From the NCBI GenBank assembly GCA_024399955.1, contig JAKSNH010000002.1, forward strand, positions 62,001-126,000: 64,000 nucleotides of DNA, in the 5' to 3' direction. The notes beneath the pieces were generated by a model, which was given only the letters and a program-made list of their open reading frames with translations, made no database searches and was not told the origin of the DNA. Shown piece after piece: positions 45,226-52,638 of the stretch (its first letter is position 1; every line of letters starts with the position of its first letter). The DNA is from Paludibacteraceae bacterium. GTDB taxonomy: Bacteria > Bacteroidota > Bacteroidia > Bacteroidales > Paludibacteraceae. Both the position numbers and the translations under genes were made by a program.

Positions 45226-45252
45226 ATCTATCCAAATTACTCAATTTGTCTG

Positions 45253-45260
45253 CAAAGGTA
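45253..45260 (-). promoter_or_regulatory. -7 element of the lysS operon
   Basis: TACCTTTG on the minus strand, with TTTTG-like bases upstream (GCAAAATATTTTG), 28 nt before the ATG of lysS. Confidence 0.65.
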
Positions 45261-45285
45261 CAAAATATTTTGCATGTATGCAAAT

Positions 45286-45320
45286 AAAAATGGCAAATTC
45301 TTCATAAAGTTGCCATTTTA
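45286..45320. terminator. Hairpin related to the dispersed terminator family
   Basis: AAAATGGCAA and TTGCCATTTT arms with a different loop (ATTCTTCATAAAG). The orientation of its use is unclear, because it lies between lysS (divergent from it) and the repeat region. Confidence 0.55.
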
Positions 45321-45344
45321 ATCAACGTTAATTGTTTTTCTTTT

Positions 45345-45528
45345 CGGCTGCTTGCAGCCCCCGAATAGGTGCTTACTTTTTGATTTTTGCGCAGAATCTT
45401 CTTAATAATCGTACATTTTATGTCAGAGGAACTTCAGAGAAGGATGAGAAAAGGGTCAGAGAAGGATGCGAGGCAGAGAACGAATTGTTTTCTGCCCCGC
45501 AAAAGATTAATAAGAGGAAAGTTTGAAA
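45345..45528. repeat. Dispersed repeat element (copy A)
   Basis: It begins with GGCTGCTTGCAGCC and CCCGAATAGG, which recur inverted at about 56165-56195. GTGCTTACTTTTTGATTTTT follows, also at about 19000. The end, GCGAGGCAGAGAACGA to CTGCCCCGCAAAAGATTAA, matches 40650-40708 inverted. The parts are mixed differently in the copies. I see no transposase or terminal inverted repeats. Confidence 0.55.
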
Positions 45529-45713
45529 GTCCTGGTTACTGGCAGACCGGACGCGCAGAATGCCCATAGTACCGACTGCCGCAGCGCCGACCAACGTAGC
45601 CTGAGTAGCCCTCGTAGAGCAAAGAGAATCAGTAGTAGCCGTAGAAATCGACATCGTAGATGACAGCAATCGTATGGTTCTCTATTCCACTTAGTTGCCT
45701 TTGTCAATCTCAC
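45507..45713 (-). CDS. Doubtful 68-aa ORF after the DoxX/MauE gene
   Basis: A minus-strand frame beginning at a GTG that overlaps the stop of the DoxX-like gene reads RLTKATKWNREPYDCCHLRC and then an Arg/Leu-rich part. Composition is odd and I recognise no family, so it may be non-coding. A second antisense-register frame (45418-45669) exists over the same bases. Confidence 0.2.
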   Translation of the reverse strand: MRLTKATKWNREPYDCCHLRCRFLRLLLILFALRGLLRLRWSALRQSVLWAFCASGLPVTRTFKLSSY

Positions 45714-46603
45714 TTCAACAAAGAAGGAGAAACAGCAAGACCGGAAATTACATTTACTAATGTATCATGGCGAATAATAAATGATGTCGGCAAATGGGAG
45801 ACAAGTTTAGGCAGTTGTCGATTAGAAACACTATGTATCTCAAAATTCGGATGGAAAAGATTCACAAAACTGATACTATCCTCCCCCTCCCCCATTGCTA
45901 AACCGATAGTTCTATCCACATAATCCATACGCTCATACTGCTCAACATTACCGATTGAGTTGCGGCAATAGGGGCAAGTATAAGAAAAAGCAAAAACCAA
46001 ATAAACGGAGTCAGGAGAAAGGGTAATCCCTGTATTTTCAATCAAGAATTCTGGTAATGCCGTTTCTTGTAAAACTTTCGGCTCTAAAGGCGAGGACTTG
46101 GCTTTTAATATCTGCGCGCCGTGTAACGAAAAACCACACAGATAGGCGGCTATGCCCGTTGTTACCATAGAAAAAGCCAAGACGGATAAAGAGAGTTTAT
46201 TGTTTTTGGGTGGATACACCAATGATATAACAAGTAGCAATACTAAAATGGCATTCCGTGTAAAAGTGAACCACGGATGACTATTCAGTATTCTCAACTG
46301 ACCAAAACACCCACAATCCGTAATACCACGAAATAGCAAACCATAGGCAAAAACAATGGTTACACCTACCACGAAAGCGAGTGTTACCCATGTAATAGGG
46401 CGGACATAGACACGGAAAACAAGTGCCAAGCCCAAAACGATTTCACCGAGGATAATAGCAGGTGCAACATAACCGAACCACTCGACACCATATTGGCTCA
46501 ATAAATCGGCAAATGTTACACTATCTATCGCTTTGAGGAAACCAGATAAAAGAAAAACCAACCCAACGAAAATGGAATTGATTGTAGAAACAATCTGCTT
46601 CAT
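45710..46603 (-). CDS. DoxX/MauE-like membrane protein with thioredoxin-like C-terminus
   Basis: Using ATG 46603 (MKQIVSTINSIFVG) the protein is 297 aa. The first 150 residues have four membrane segments in a DoxX/MauE pattern (FVGLVFLLSGFLKAIDSVTF; IILGEIVLGLALVFRVYVRP) with TDCGCFGQ, a Cys pair typical of MauE-type redox proteins. The C-terminal third has VYLVFAFSYTCPYCRNSIGN, a CPYC thioredoxin-like active site, and the typical cis-Pro-like loop LPTSFII. It likely carries electrons across the membrane to periplasmic disulfides. The neighbour upstream is a Cys-rich lipoprotein. TTG 46621 is a less likely start. Confidence 0.75.
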   Translation of the reverse strand: MKQIVSTINSIFVGLVFLLSGFLKAIDSVTFADLLSQYGVEWFGYVAPAIILGEIVLGLALVFRVYVRPITWVTLAFVVGVTIVFAYGLLFRGITDCGCFGQLRILNSHPWFTFTRNAILVLLLVISLVYPPKNNKLSLSVLAFSMVTTGIAAYLCGFSLHGAQILKAKSSPLEPKVLQETALPEFLIENTGITLSPDSVYLVFAFSYTCPYCRNSIGNVEQYERMDYVDRTIGLAMGEGEDSISFVNLFHPNFEIHSVSNRQLPKLVSHLPTSFIIRHDTLVNVISGLAVSPSLLK

Positions 46604-46629
46604 AAAGAGTAATTGATTCAAGTTTAAGA

Positions 46630-46662
46630 GCTACCAAACTATTTTTAATTTTGTTTGGTAGC
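46630..46662. terminator. Hairpin between lipoprotein and DoxX genes
   Basis: GCTACCAAAC (46630-46639) pairs with GTTTGGTAGC (46653-46662), a perfect 10-bp stem with a T/A-rich loop. There is no strong T-run, so it may be an attenuator or processing site between the two genes. Confidence 0.5.
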
Positions 46663-46677
46663 CCTTTGAATCGACAC

Positions 46678-46929
46678 TTATCTGCAATGAACCGTCATTT
46701 CCACTGCACCATAACCACGTAAAATAGCACTTTCCAGAGCGCTACAAGAATTAACGCCGTAGTCTTTAAGGTCGCTAGCAGAAAATACCTCAGAGCGCAT
46801 GCTTCCCTCGACATTGTAATCGCAGACACATTGATTTACGACTTCATCTTTGTCCTTTTTGCAGGACGTTACGGCAATGCTCATGGCAACCATAGCCAGA
46901 GCAGAAACCAACATAAATGTTTTTTTCAT
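46678..46929 (-). CDS. Small lipoprotein, Cys-containing
   Basis: The start is taken at ATG 46929, giving 83 aa with a lipoprotein signal (MKKTFMLVSALAMVAMSIAV followed by TSCKK). The mature part has QCVCDYNVEGSM, NSCSALESAILRGY and a final HCR. The frame is open far upstream to 47283, but that part overlaps the RNA copy and has no protein features. The conserved cysteines and the neighbouring DoxX/thioredoxin fusion suggest a redox pair; this is inference. Confidence 0.65.
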   Translation of the reverse strand: MKKTFMLVSALAMVAMSIAVTSCKKDKDEVVNQCVCDYNVEGSMRSEVFSASDLKDYGVNSCSALESAILRGYGAVEMTVHCR

Positions 46930-46984
46930 TTGTTTTGATTGTTTTTGTGGAAACGGATTCCTATTTTCCGTTATGAATAATAAA

Positions 46985-47277
46985 TAAAAAAGCGTGGAAT
47001 CCTTACCATTGTCATTCCGTAATCGAGGTTCTAGCAAAACCCATGTGATAGAACGACAACGTAGAATCTCACGCTGGAATATACGAACTAATTGGCACAC
47101 CAAAATGGTACAACCAATTAAGGGATATTCCCCATGAGCATCTACGACTGTCTTATTCTTGATCACAAATGAAACTGCTAGATTTCGATTACCAAGAACA
47201 AGCGTCAGTAAACGCCTTTTATTATGTCTGAACCCCACCCCGAACAGAGACATAATCCCCTCCAGCGTGGAATTCGA
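46985..47277 (-). ncRNA. Structured RNA candidate, copy 2
   Basis: The minus strand repeats the 5' third of copy 1 (40282-40564) with few changes and ends in ACGCTTTTTT. Pairings: GAATTCCACGCTGGA (47274-47260) with TCCAGCGTGAGATTC (47078-47064), 13 Watson-Crick pairs of 15; ATTATGTCT with AGACATAAT (47256-47221); TCTAGCA (47182-47176) with TGCTAGA (47036-47030); plus inner hairpins such as AATTGG/CCAATT. The middle differs from copy 1 but the length is close (293 against 283). Its terminator lies 56 nt before the lipoprotein gene, so here a cis role is also possible. No known family is recognised. Confidence 0.65.
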
Positions 47278-47280
47278 GTG

Positions 47281-47288
47281 CAAAGGTA
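47281..47288 (-). promoter_or_regulatory. -7 element of RNA copy 2
   Basis: TACCTTTG on the minus strand, a few nucleotides before the conserved 5' end TCGAATTCCACGC. Confidence 0.7.
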
Positions 47289-47403
47289 CAAAGAAATTTT
47301 GGAATATGCAAATAAAAAATGAAATTTTAATAAAAAACAGACAATCTGAAGAACAAAAAGTAGCAGCTGAGGTTACGGATAGTCCTCGCAGGGTTGCTGA
47401 ATA

Positions 47404-47458
47404 GTCTATTAATCGTCTATTAATCCTCTATTAATCGTCTATTAATCGTCTATATAGT
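47404..47458. repeat. 11-bp tandem repeats
   Basis: GTCTATTAATC occurs at 47404, 47415, 47437, with CTCTATTAATC at 47426 and a partial unit at 47448. The rest of 47289-47798 holds no gene that I can support, apart from the promoter at 47712. Confidence 0.85.
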
Positions 47459-47711
47459 ACAAGTAGCCAAGTAACCAATTAGGAATTAGCCAATTAAATT
47501 GTTCCAAAATGCAAAGAGAAAAGAACTAAAAGAGAGAAATATAAAAAGAAAAAAATAGGAAGAGTGTGTGAGTATTAATATATAGTTCGCCCGCACGCGC
47601 TAATAATTTATGGGTTAATAATTTTACTCCTCCGACATGGGAAGAATGGCGAGATTTGGGTACTATTGTTAAAAAATCCGATTTTTATTTGCATTTATGA
47701 AAAAAAAGTTG

Positions 47712-47719
47712 TAATTTTG
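47712..47719 (+). promoter_or_regulatory. -7 element of the large secreted gene cluster
   Basis: TAATTTTG after AAAAAAAAGTTG, with TTTG at 47689-47692. It leaves a leader of about 75 nt that contains GTGCCCGGAGGCAC, a small hairpin. Confidence 0.75.
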
Positions 47720-47798
47720 CGGCAAAATTAGTATCGGAGTGCCCGGAGGCACTTGCAGGCAAATTGCAAAAATAATATTGTTTTAAACATAATTTATT

Positions 47799-50700
47799 AT
47801 GAAAAACGAACTTAATCGTCCCCTTGTGGTTAAGGGAAAACTGCTTTTAGTTATGATGCTGCTGATGCCTATTGGGATATGGGCACAGGAGAAGTCAACA
47901 CCTCGTGAGATAACGATGGCAAAGGACCTAACGCTGACTGTTGAACGTTGGGGACGTAATTACTACGACTACACCCATTTGATGTGCTGTCAGTTTGAAT
48001 GTAAAGATGGTTATTACTTTGACTTCTACCTGAAGGTGCAAGAAGATGCTATAAAATATAATTACACCTACACCTTGTCGGAGATGGATAGTAAATCAAC
48101 CTACGGCAGACGCGGTTCGGCTGCTATTGTGTATAAGACGGCGCAGCTGACCTTCTCGCTGGACGAGTTAGGGCGTGAAGTGGCGGATTTCTTTGTGGAG
48201 GATGTGAGTGGTAATAAGTACACCGCCTCATGGCGATATAAACCGCTGCCGGAGATGCAAGACACAATAGAGGTGCTGATTAAAGATGCCGACTTCACGG
48301 ATGAACGTGATGTGGCGTATCATAATTACTACACCTTCCAAGGTCGAGTTGATTCGCTTGAGTTCGTGTTCTGCGTTAAGTCCCCGCAATTAGTGGGCGA
48401 CATCGCCGAGAAGGATGTGTATATAGGCACTTATTCGGCATTTACATACATATTGGTTTATCGTCCCAACGGATCGTGGCGGGAGATTAGTGTAGGTCGT
48501 GCGGTGAATGGTAAAGTGGAGGCAGGAGTGCATGAAGGAGACTATATATGCACCGTGGATCTGCTGTGCTACGATGGGTATTGCTACCGCGTCACGTTCC
48601 GTCACGAACAGCCGGAACCCAAGCAGGAAGTGGATGTGCATATCACCAATATGATTTTTAATGAGGAGTTCTGGCAGCGTTTTGGTGTGTACTCCTACGT
48701 GGGCAGCACGGATGACTACCGCTCCGAGATTATCCTATATACACCTGCCACACCGGGTAAAACATATATCGTACCTACCGATGTGGGAACGGTATGGTTG
48801 CATGACTCACAGAAGGGAGAGGAAGTCCCATGTTATACTTATTCGGACGTGGTGGTATCAGGTACGGCAGAGAGTCCTATTATCAAAGCCGATTTATTGG
48901 CGAAGGATAGCACGCTGTATCATATCACGATGGAGTTTAAGTTGCCGGATCCCAGCCGCGAAGTGCAACTGGATGCTCAGGGACGATTTGCAGATATGAC
49001 GAAGGATCAAGGTTGCTACCAAGTGATGGCATACAATAAGGATTCTTCGTACATCGCGTCCATTATGATTAACTCGACATCGTTCTCGGGTTCGTTCACA
49101 GAGAAGAACCTGAATAGCAAGTACACGTATATATTAGAGGACTATGTAGAGAACACGATGCAAGGTACAGCGTATAAATTAGTTGCCGCTAACATACAAA
49201 CCTCGTATGACGCTTCGTCTAAGTCGATGTTGGTAACGGGTACGTTGTTATGCGAGAATGGCAATAAGGCATCCGATCATCCTCTCTTTAATTTGAATAT
49301 ATCCTGTACGTTGGACGAAGGTCTAGATTACGACTGCGATAACCAGGATGTGAAGGCTCAGTTTGATGCCGACCAGATTAAGATAGACAGGAGTTTTGAT
49401 AACCTGCAACGCATGACGATATTCTATATAACGGGTCAGAACGATAATAATCAGATGGTGGGTATGGTCTTTTTCGTGAAGGCGTTGATGGCACCTCGGT
49501 TGCCAGCCGGCACGTATCCTGTGAATGCTACGATGGCTGCTCCTTCGCTCTTGGCATCCAGTGGAGTAGGTGAGGATGGCAGTATATCCTTCTCGTTTAT
49601 ATCCACCTTAACGGATGCCGGAGGATTGACGGCTCCTATTTGGTTCTTCCGCGGCGGTTCGGCCGAAGTGACATACGTAGATGGTAAGATGCGTATCGTA
49701 GTGGATGCTATCAATTCATACGACCGCAAGATACATATTGAAATGGGTGCAGGCGTGGTGCGCGACCTAACTCAACTGAAAGCCGACGACTGGACGCAGA
49801 CGCTCACCGACCATCACTCAACCTTATGCCAGATGGTGTCAAAGGATGGCACATATATGATGCAGGTAGATATCAAGTCAACGAACCTGGAGGATAATGT
49901 AACTTATCGGACGGCGGACATGAACATCGCCAATTGCTATGCTGTGCATTTGACCACCAACGAAACAATCCCATTTACGGATGCTGAGTTTATTTACCAC
50001 CTGAACAATGTTCAGATTGAGACGGCCCGTATTAGCGGTTCGGCCAATGATGTGGCATACGGCATTTCGTGCAGTCAGACCAGACCGGCTCGTGAAGAGA
50101 CGATTGAGATTAAGGATGCCGAATTGAGCAACTACGTGATGGAAATGGGTGAGTTCCAACTGCGTGGAACCAATGATGATGCCACACGTTTGGTATCTGT
50201 GGCGGTCTTCTCAGATAAGATAGTGGGGCACTTCACCGAACGCGATATGGATGCAGAATATACGCAAGTAATAGATGATCCTAACGAAGGTGGTATAGCG
50301 GTAGTGCGTACTTTAGTGAAAGCTGATGTAGAGGTGTATGTGGTAGAAGAGGACTCCATGCTGTACTTAGAGGGTACGCTCTTATGCCGCAATACGGACG
50401 ACTCAGCGGATGTGGTACTGTACCATGTTAAGATGAGCACATACGTCACGATTACCGAAGGTATTCCGTACGATGCGCCTGCGGACCAACCCTATAGCCA
50501 TGTGTTTGAATCAGAGAAAATAACATGGAACACCGACTATGTTGATTATAACATGATTTACTTGGAAGTGCATGATGAGCAAGGCGATGTAGATGACTTT
50601 ATCTATATTGGATTTGTTGTGCCATATCAAGATGCCACTATAGTTGTTCCTACAGGCACCTATACCATCAATTACTCCGGCAATCCGATGACGGTGATGG

Positions 50701-51023
50701 CTTCCAGCGGTATATCACCTACAGGAGGAAATGTGGCTGCATCGTTTGTGGCTAAGAAGAATATGAATACCGGCAAGATTGAACCTCCGTTGTGGTTCCT
50801 GCAAACAGGCACGGTAGTGGTTAAGTCCGAGGCTAATGGCGTACATGTGACCATTGATGCCGTTAACTCCACCGGTGCAACCGTGAATATTGACGTGCGC
50901 CCAACATCGACGGACCTCATTAACGTAAACGCAAACGCAAACGTGAACAAGTTCATAGAGAATGGACGCGTAGTTATTATGCGCAATGGAATTAAGTATG
51001 ACCTTAATGGAATGAGATTATGA
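47799..51023 (+). CDS. Large secreted repeat protein A
   Basis: The 1074-aa protein has an N-terminal signal peptide (GKLLLVMMLLMPIGIWAQEK). The body is made of repeated units of about 100-120 residues, each with a motif of the type FTEKNLNSKYTYIL or FTERDMDAEYTQVI, preceded by a strand-rich region, and YHITMEFKLPDPSREV-like joints. The C-terminus is FIENGRVVIMRNGIKYDLNG. It is likely exported and beta-rich. I do not recognise the domain. The next gene overlaps its stop by ATGA. Confidence 0.75.
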   Translation: MKNELNRPLVVKGKLLLVMMLLMPIGIWAQEKSTPREITMAKDLTLTVERWGRNYYDYTHLMCCQFECKDGYYFDFYLKVQEDAIKYNYTYTLSEMDSKSTYGRRGSAAIVYKTAQLTFSLDELGREVADFFVEDVSGNKYTASWRYKPLPEMQDTIEVLIKDADFTDERDVAYHNYYTFQGRVDSLEFVFCVKSPQLVGDIAEKDVYIGTYSAFTYILVYRPNGSWREISVGRAVNGKVEAGVHEGDYICTVDLLCYDGYCYRVTFRHEQPEPKQEVDVHITNMIFNEEFWQRFGVYSYVGSTDDYRSEIILYTPATPGKTYIVPTDVGTVWLHDSQKGEEVPCYTYSDVVVSGTAESPIIKADLLAKDSTLYHITMEFKLPDPSREVQLDAQGRFADMTKDQGCYQVMAYNKDSSYIASIMINSTSFSGSFTEKNLNSKYTYILEDYVENTMQGTAYKLVAANIQTSYDASSKSMLVTGTLLCENGNKASDHPLFNLNISCTLDEGLDYDCDNQDVKAQFDADQIKIDRSFDNLQRMTIFYITGQNDNNQMVGMVFFVKALMAPRLPAGTYPVNATMAAPSLLASSGVGEDGSISFSFISTLTDAGGLTAPIWFFRGGSAEVTYVDGKMRIVVDAINSYDRKIHIEMGAGVVRDLTQLKADDWTQTLTDHHSTLCQMVSKDGTYMMQVDIKSTNLEDNVTYRTADMNIANCYAVHLTTNETIPFTDAEFIYHLNNVQIETARISGSANDVAYGISCSQTRPAREETIEIKDAELSNYVMEMGEFQLRGTNDDATRLVSVAVFSDKIVGHFTERDMDAEYTQVIDDPNEGGIAVVRTLVKADVEVYVVEEDSMLYLEGTLLCRNTDDSADVVLYHVKMSTYVTITEGIPYDAPADQPYSHVFESEKITWNTDYVDYNMIYLEVHDEQGDVDDFIYIGFVVPYQDATIVVPTGTYTINYSGNPMTVMASSGISPTGGNVAASFVAKKNMNTGKIEPPLWFLQTGTVVVKSEANGVHVTIDAVNSTGATVNIDVRPTSTDLINVNANANVNKFIENGRVVIMRNGIKYDLNGMRL

Positions 51024-52612
51024 ATACCTTATTGATGATGTTAGCGTTGATGGTATCTCCTGCCTACCATCAGCCTGCCGCTAAGCAAGCTATTAATGCT
51101 CGAGACACAATCCAAGTGAAGGCCTATCGTTATGGGTATGTGCCTTACCCTCCGGAACCGGAGAAGCAGAAGACGTATTCGGACTGGTATGGTTCGTTGT
51201 ACGCAGAGGATGGTCAGATATGGGTGTTTGATATTATCTGCGATAGCACAGAGGAACGTGGTATCTTTCCGGAGGAGAATAAAGAGTACACCTACAAGGA
51301 CATGGAGCATTACTACACCTATTGGATGCAGTATGAAATGGGACCTTGGGTGTCAGCCACCGATGCTAAGTTCAAATACTGGCATGACGCCGACGGATTG
51401 GAGCATATAGATGCCACTATGAAGTTGGAGAATGCGAAGATTTACCATATCACGTATGTGACCAAGACGATTCCTGAATCGTATGAGGACAGGTATGATA
51501 CGATGCGGGTAGTGCGATTAGGCGACTACCGCGACTCGGTGGACCGTTGCTTCCAGTTCACGGCTACGAACGACAGTATAAAGGCCGTCTTTGCTATCAA
51601 TAGTCAGACTATTCCAGGCACCTATACCAAGGACGATATATACGGCGAATTAGACCAATTCACCTATTTATATATCAACGATATCGATCGCTCGATTTGT
51701 GACTTCAAGGTGAAGATTGAAGATGGCATTAAGCCGGGTGAGTATCTCATTGATGCCGAGTATTACTGCTATAATGGCAAGTGCTATCACTATAAGATGG
51801 ACTATACGTTGCCCTCGATTGAGAATACGTTCCATTTGAGTAGCGAAGATATGGTAGTTACGATGGAGACTTTCTATGACGTGTTCATTCAGGGCTATCG
51901 TCTAACGGCCTCTACCACGGATTATACCTTTGAGTATCTGCTGCCAGCACCGGGTGGTATTGAAGGTTCGGGAGTACACATGACCGATCAACAAACCGGC
52001 AAGACAATAGATGTCTATCAGGATATCATTACGGTGTACAATCCGTTGTCCGCTAAAGCAGAGGTGCTGGACTATGATGGCAATTACTATATAGTTAATA
52101 TGGTAGGTCCTGAACCGGAACCAACGGAGGAGCGTGAGTTGACTATTTATAATGCCCAGTTGACCGATATGACTCAGACCTCCGGTGCATTCGTCATAGA
52201 CGGCTGTACATCGGATAGCTTGTATTATTTCGTCATGTCGGTATATAGTAACAAGGTGGAAGGCGAGTATATGCAGGATGATGTGGACTTTAACTATACA
52301 TACGTAGGCGATTACTATACGGATAGCATATCGGCAGGACGTGTCATTGGTGGTTACCACATGATTGCATTGGATGCAACAGTCACTCAAGTAGGCGATG
52401 ACTACCAAGTGGAAGCCCGCTATTTAGGTCAATGTTTAGCAGAAGGTGTGATTACGCCGCTCTTTACTATCCACATGACAACGGCAGATAAGCCGACGGC
52501 GTTGCCGAACGTGGACACCACTAAAGACGTTGACAAAATCCTCTATAAAGGTCGTGTGATTATTATGAATAAACGAACTAAATATGATATATTAGGTTCA
52601 AAAATTAACTAA
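51020..52612 (+). CDS. Secreted repeat protein B
   Basis: This 530-aa protein shares the joint and unit features of its upstream neighbour: EERELTIYNAQLTDMTQTSG, then YMQDDVDFNYTYVGDYYTDS. It has an N-terminal hydrophobic segment (MNTLLMMLALMVSPAYHQPA) that can serve as a signal peptide, and it ends ILYKGRVIIMNKRTKYDILG. The four-nucleotide ATGA overlap with gene A suggests translational coupling and a common transcript. Function unknown. Confidence 0.72.
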   Translation: MNTLLMMLALMVSPAYHQPAAKQAINARDTIQVKAYRYGYVPYPPEPEKQKTYSDWYGSLYAEDGQIWVFDIICDSTEERGIFPEENKEYTYKDMEHYYTYWMQYEMGPWVSATDAKFKYWHDADGLEHIDATMKLENAKIYHITYVTKTIPESYEDRYDTMRVVRLGDYRDSVDRCFQFTATNDSIKAVFAINSQTIPGTYTKDDIYGELDQFTYLYINDIDRSICDFKVKIEDGIKPGEYLIDAEYYCYNGKCYHYKMDYTLPSIENTFHLSSEDMVVTMETFYDVFIQGYRLTASTTDYTFEYLLPAPGGIEGSGVHMTDQQTGKTIDVYQDIITVYNPLSAKAEVLDYDGNYYIVNMVGPEPEPTEERELTIYNAQLTDMTQTSGAFVIDGCTSDSLYYFVMSVYSNKVEGEYMQDDVDFNYTYVGDYYTDSISAGRVIGGYHMIALDATVTQVGDDYQVEARYLGQCLAEGVITPLFTIHMTTADKPTALPNVDTTKDVDKILYKGRVIIMNKRTKYDILGSKIN

Positions 52613-52638
52613 ATTATTAACAATTAAATTTTAAGCTT

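Noticed and set aside
46678..47283. A 201-aa ORF joining RNA copy 2 to the lipoprotein
   Set aside because: Its first 118 residues come from the structured RNA, including the terminator, and have no protein-like pattern beyond the first 20 residues. The lipoprotein signal at 46929 is the better start.
49451..50449. Minus ORFs opposite secreted gene A
   Set aside because: Antisense shadows; Ser/Thr-rich composition follows from the plus-strand codons.
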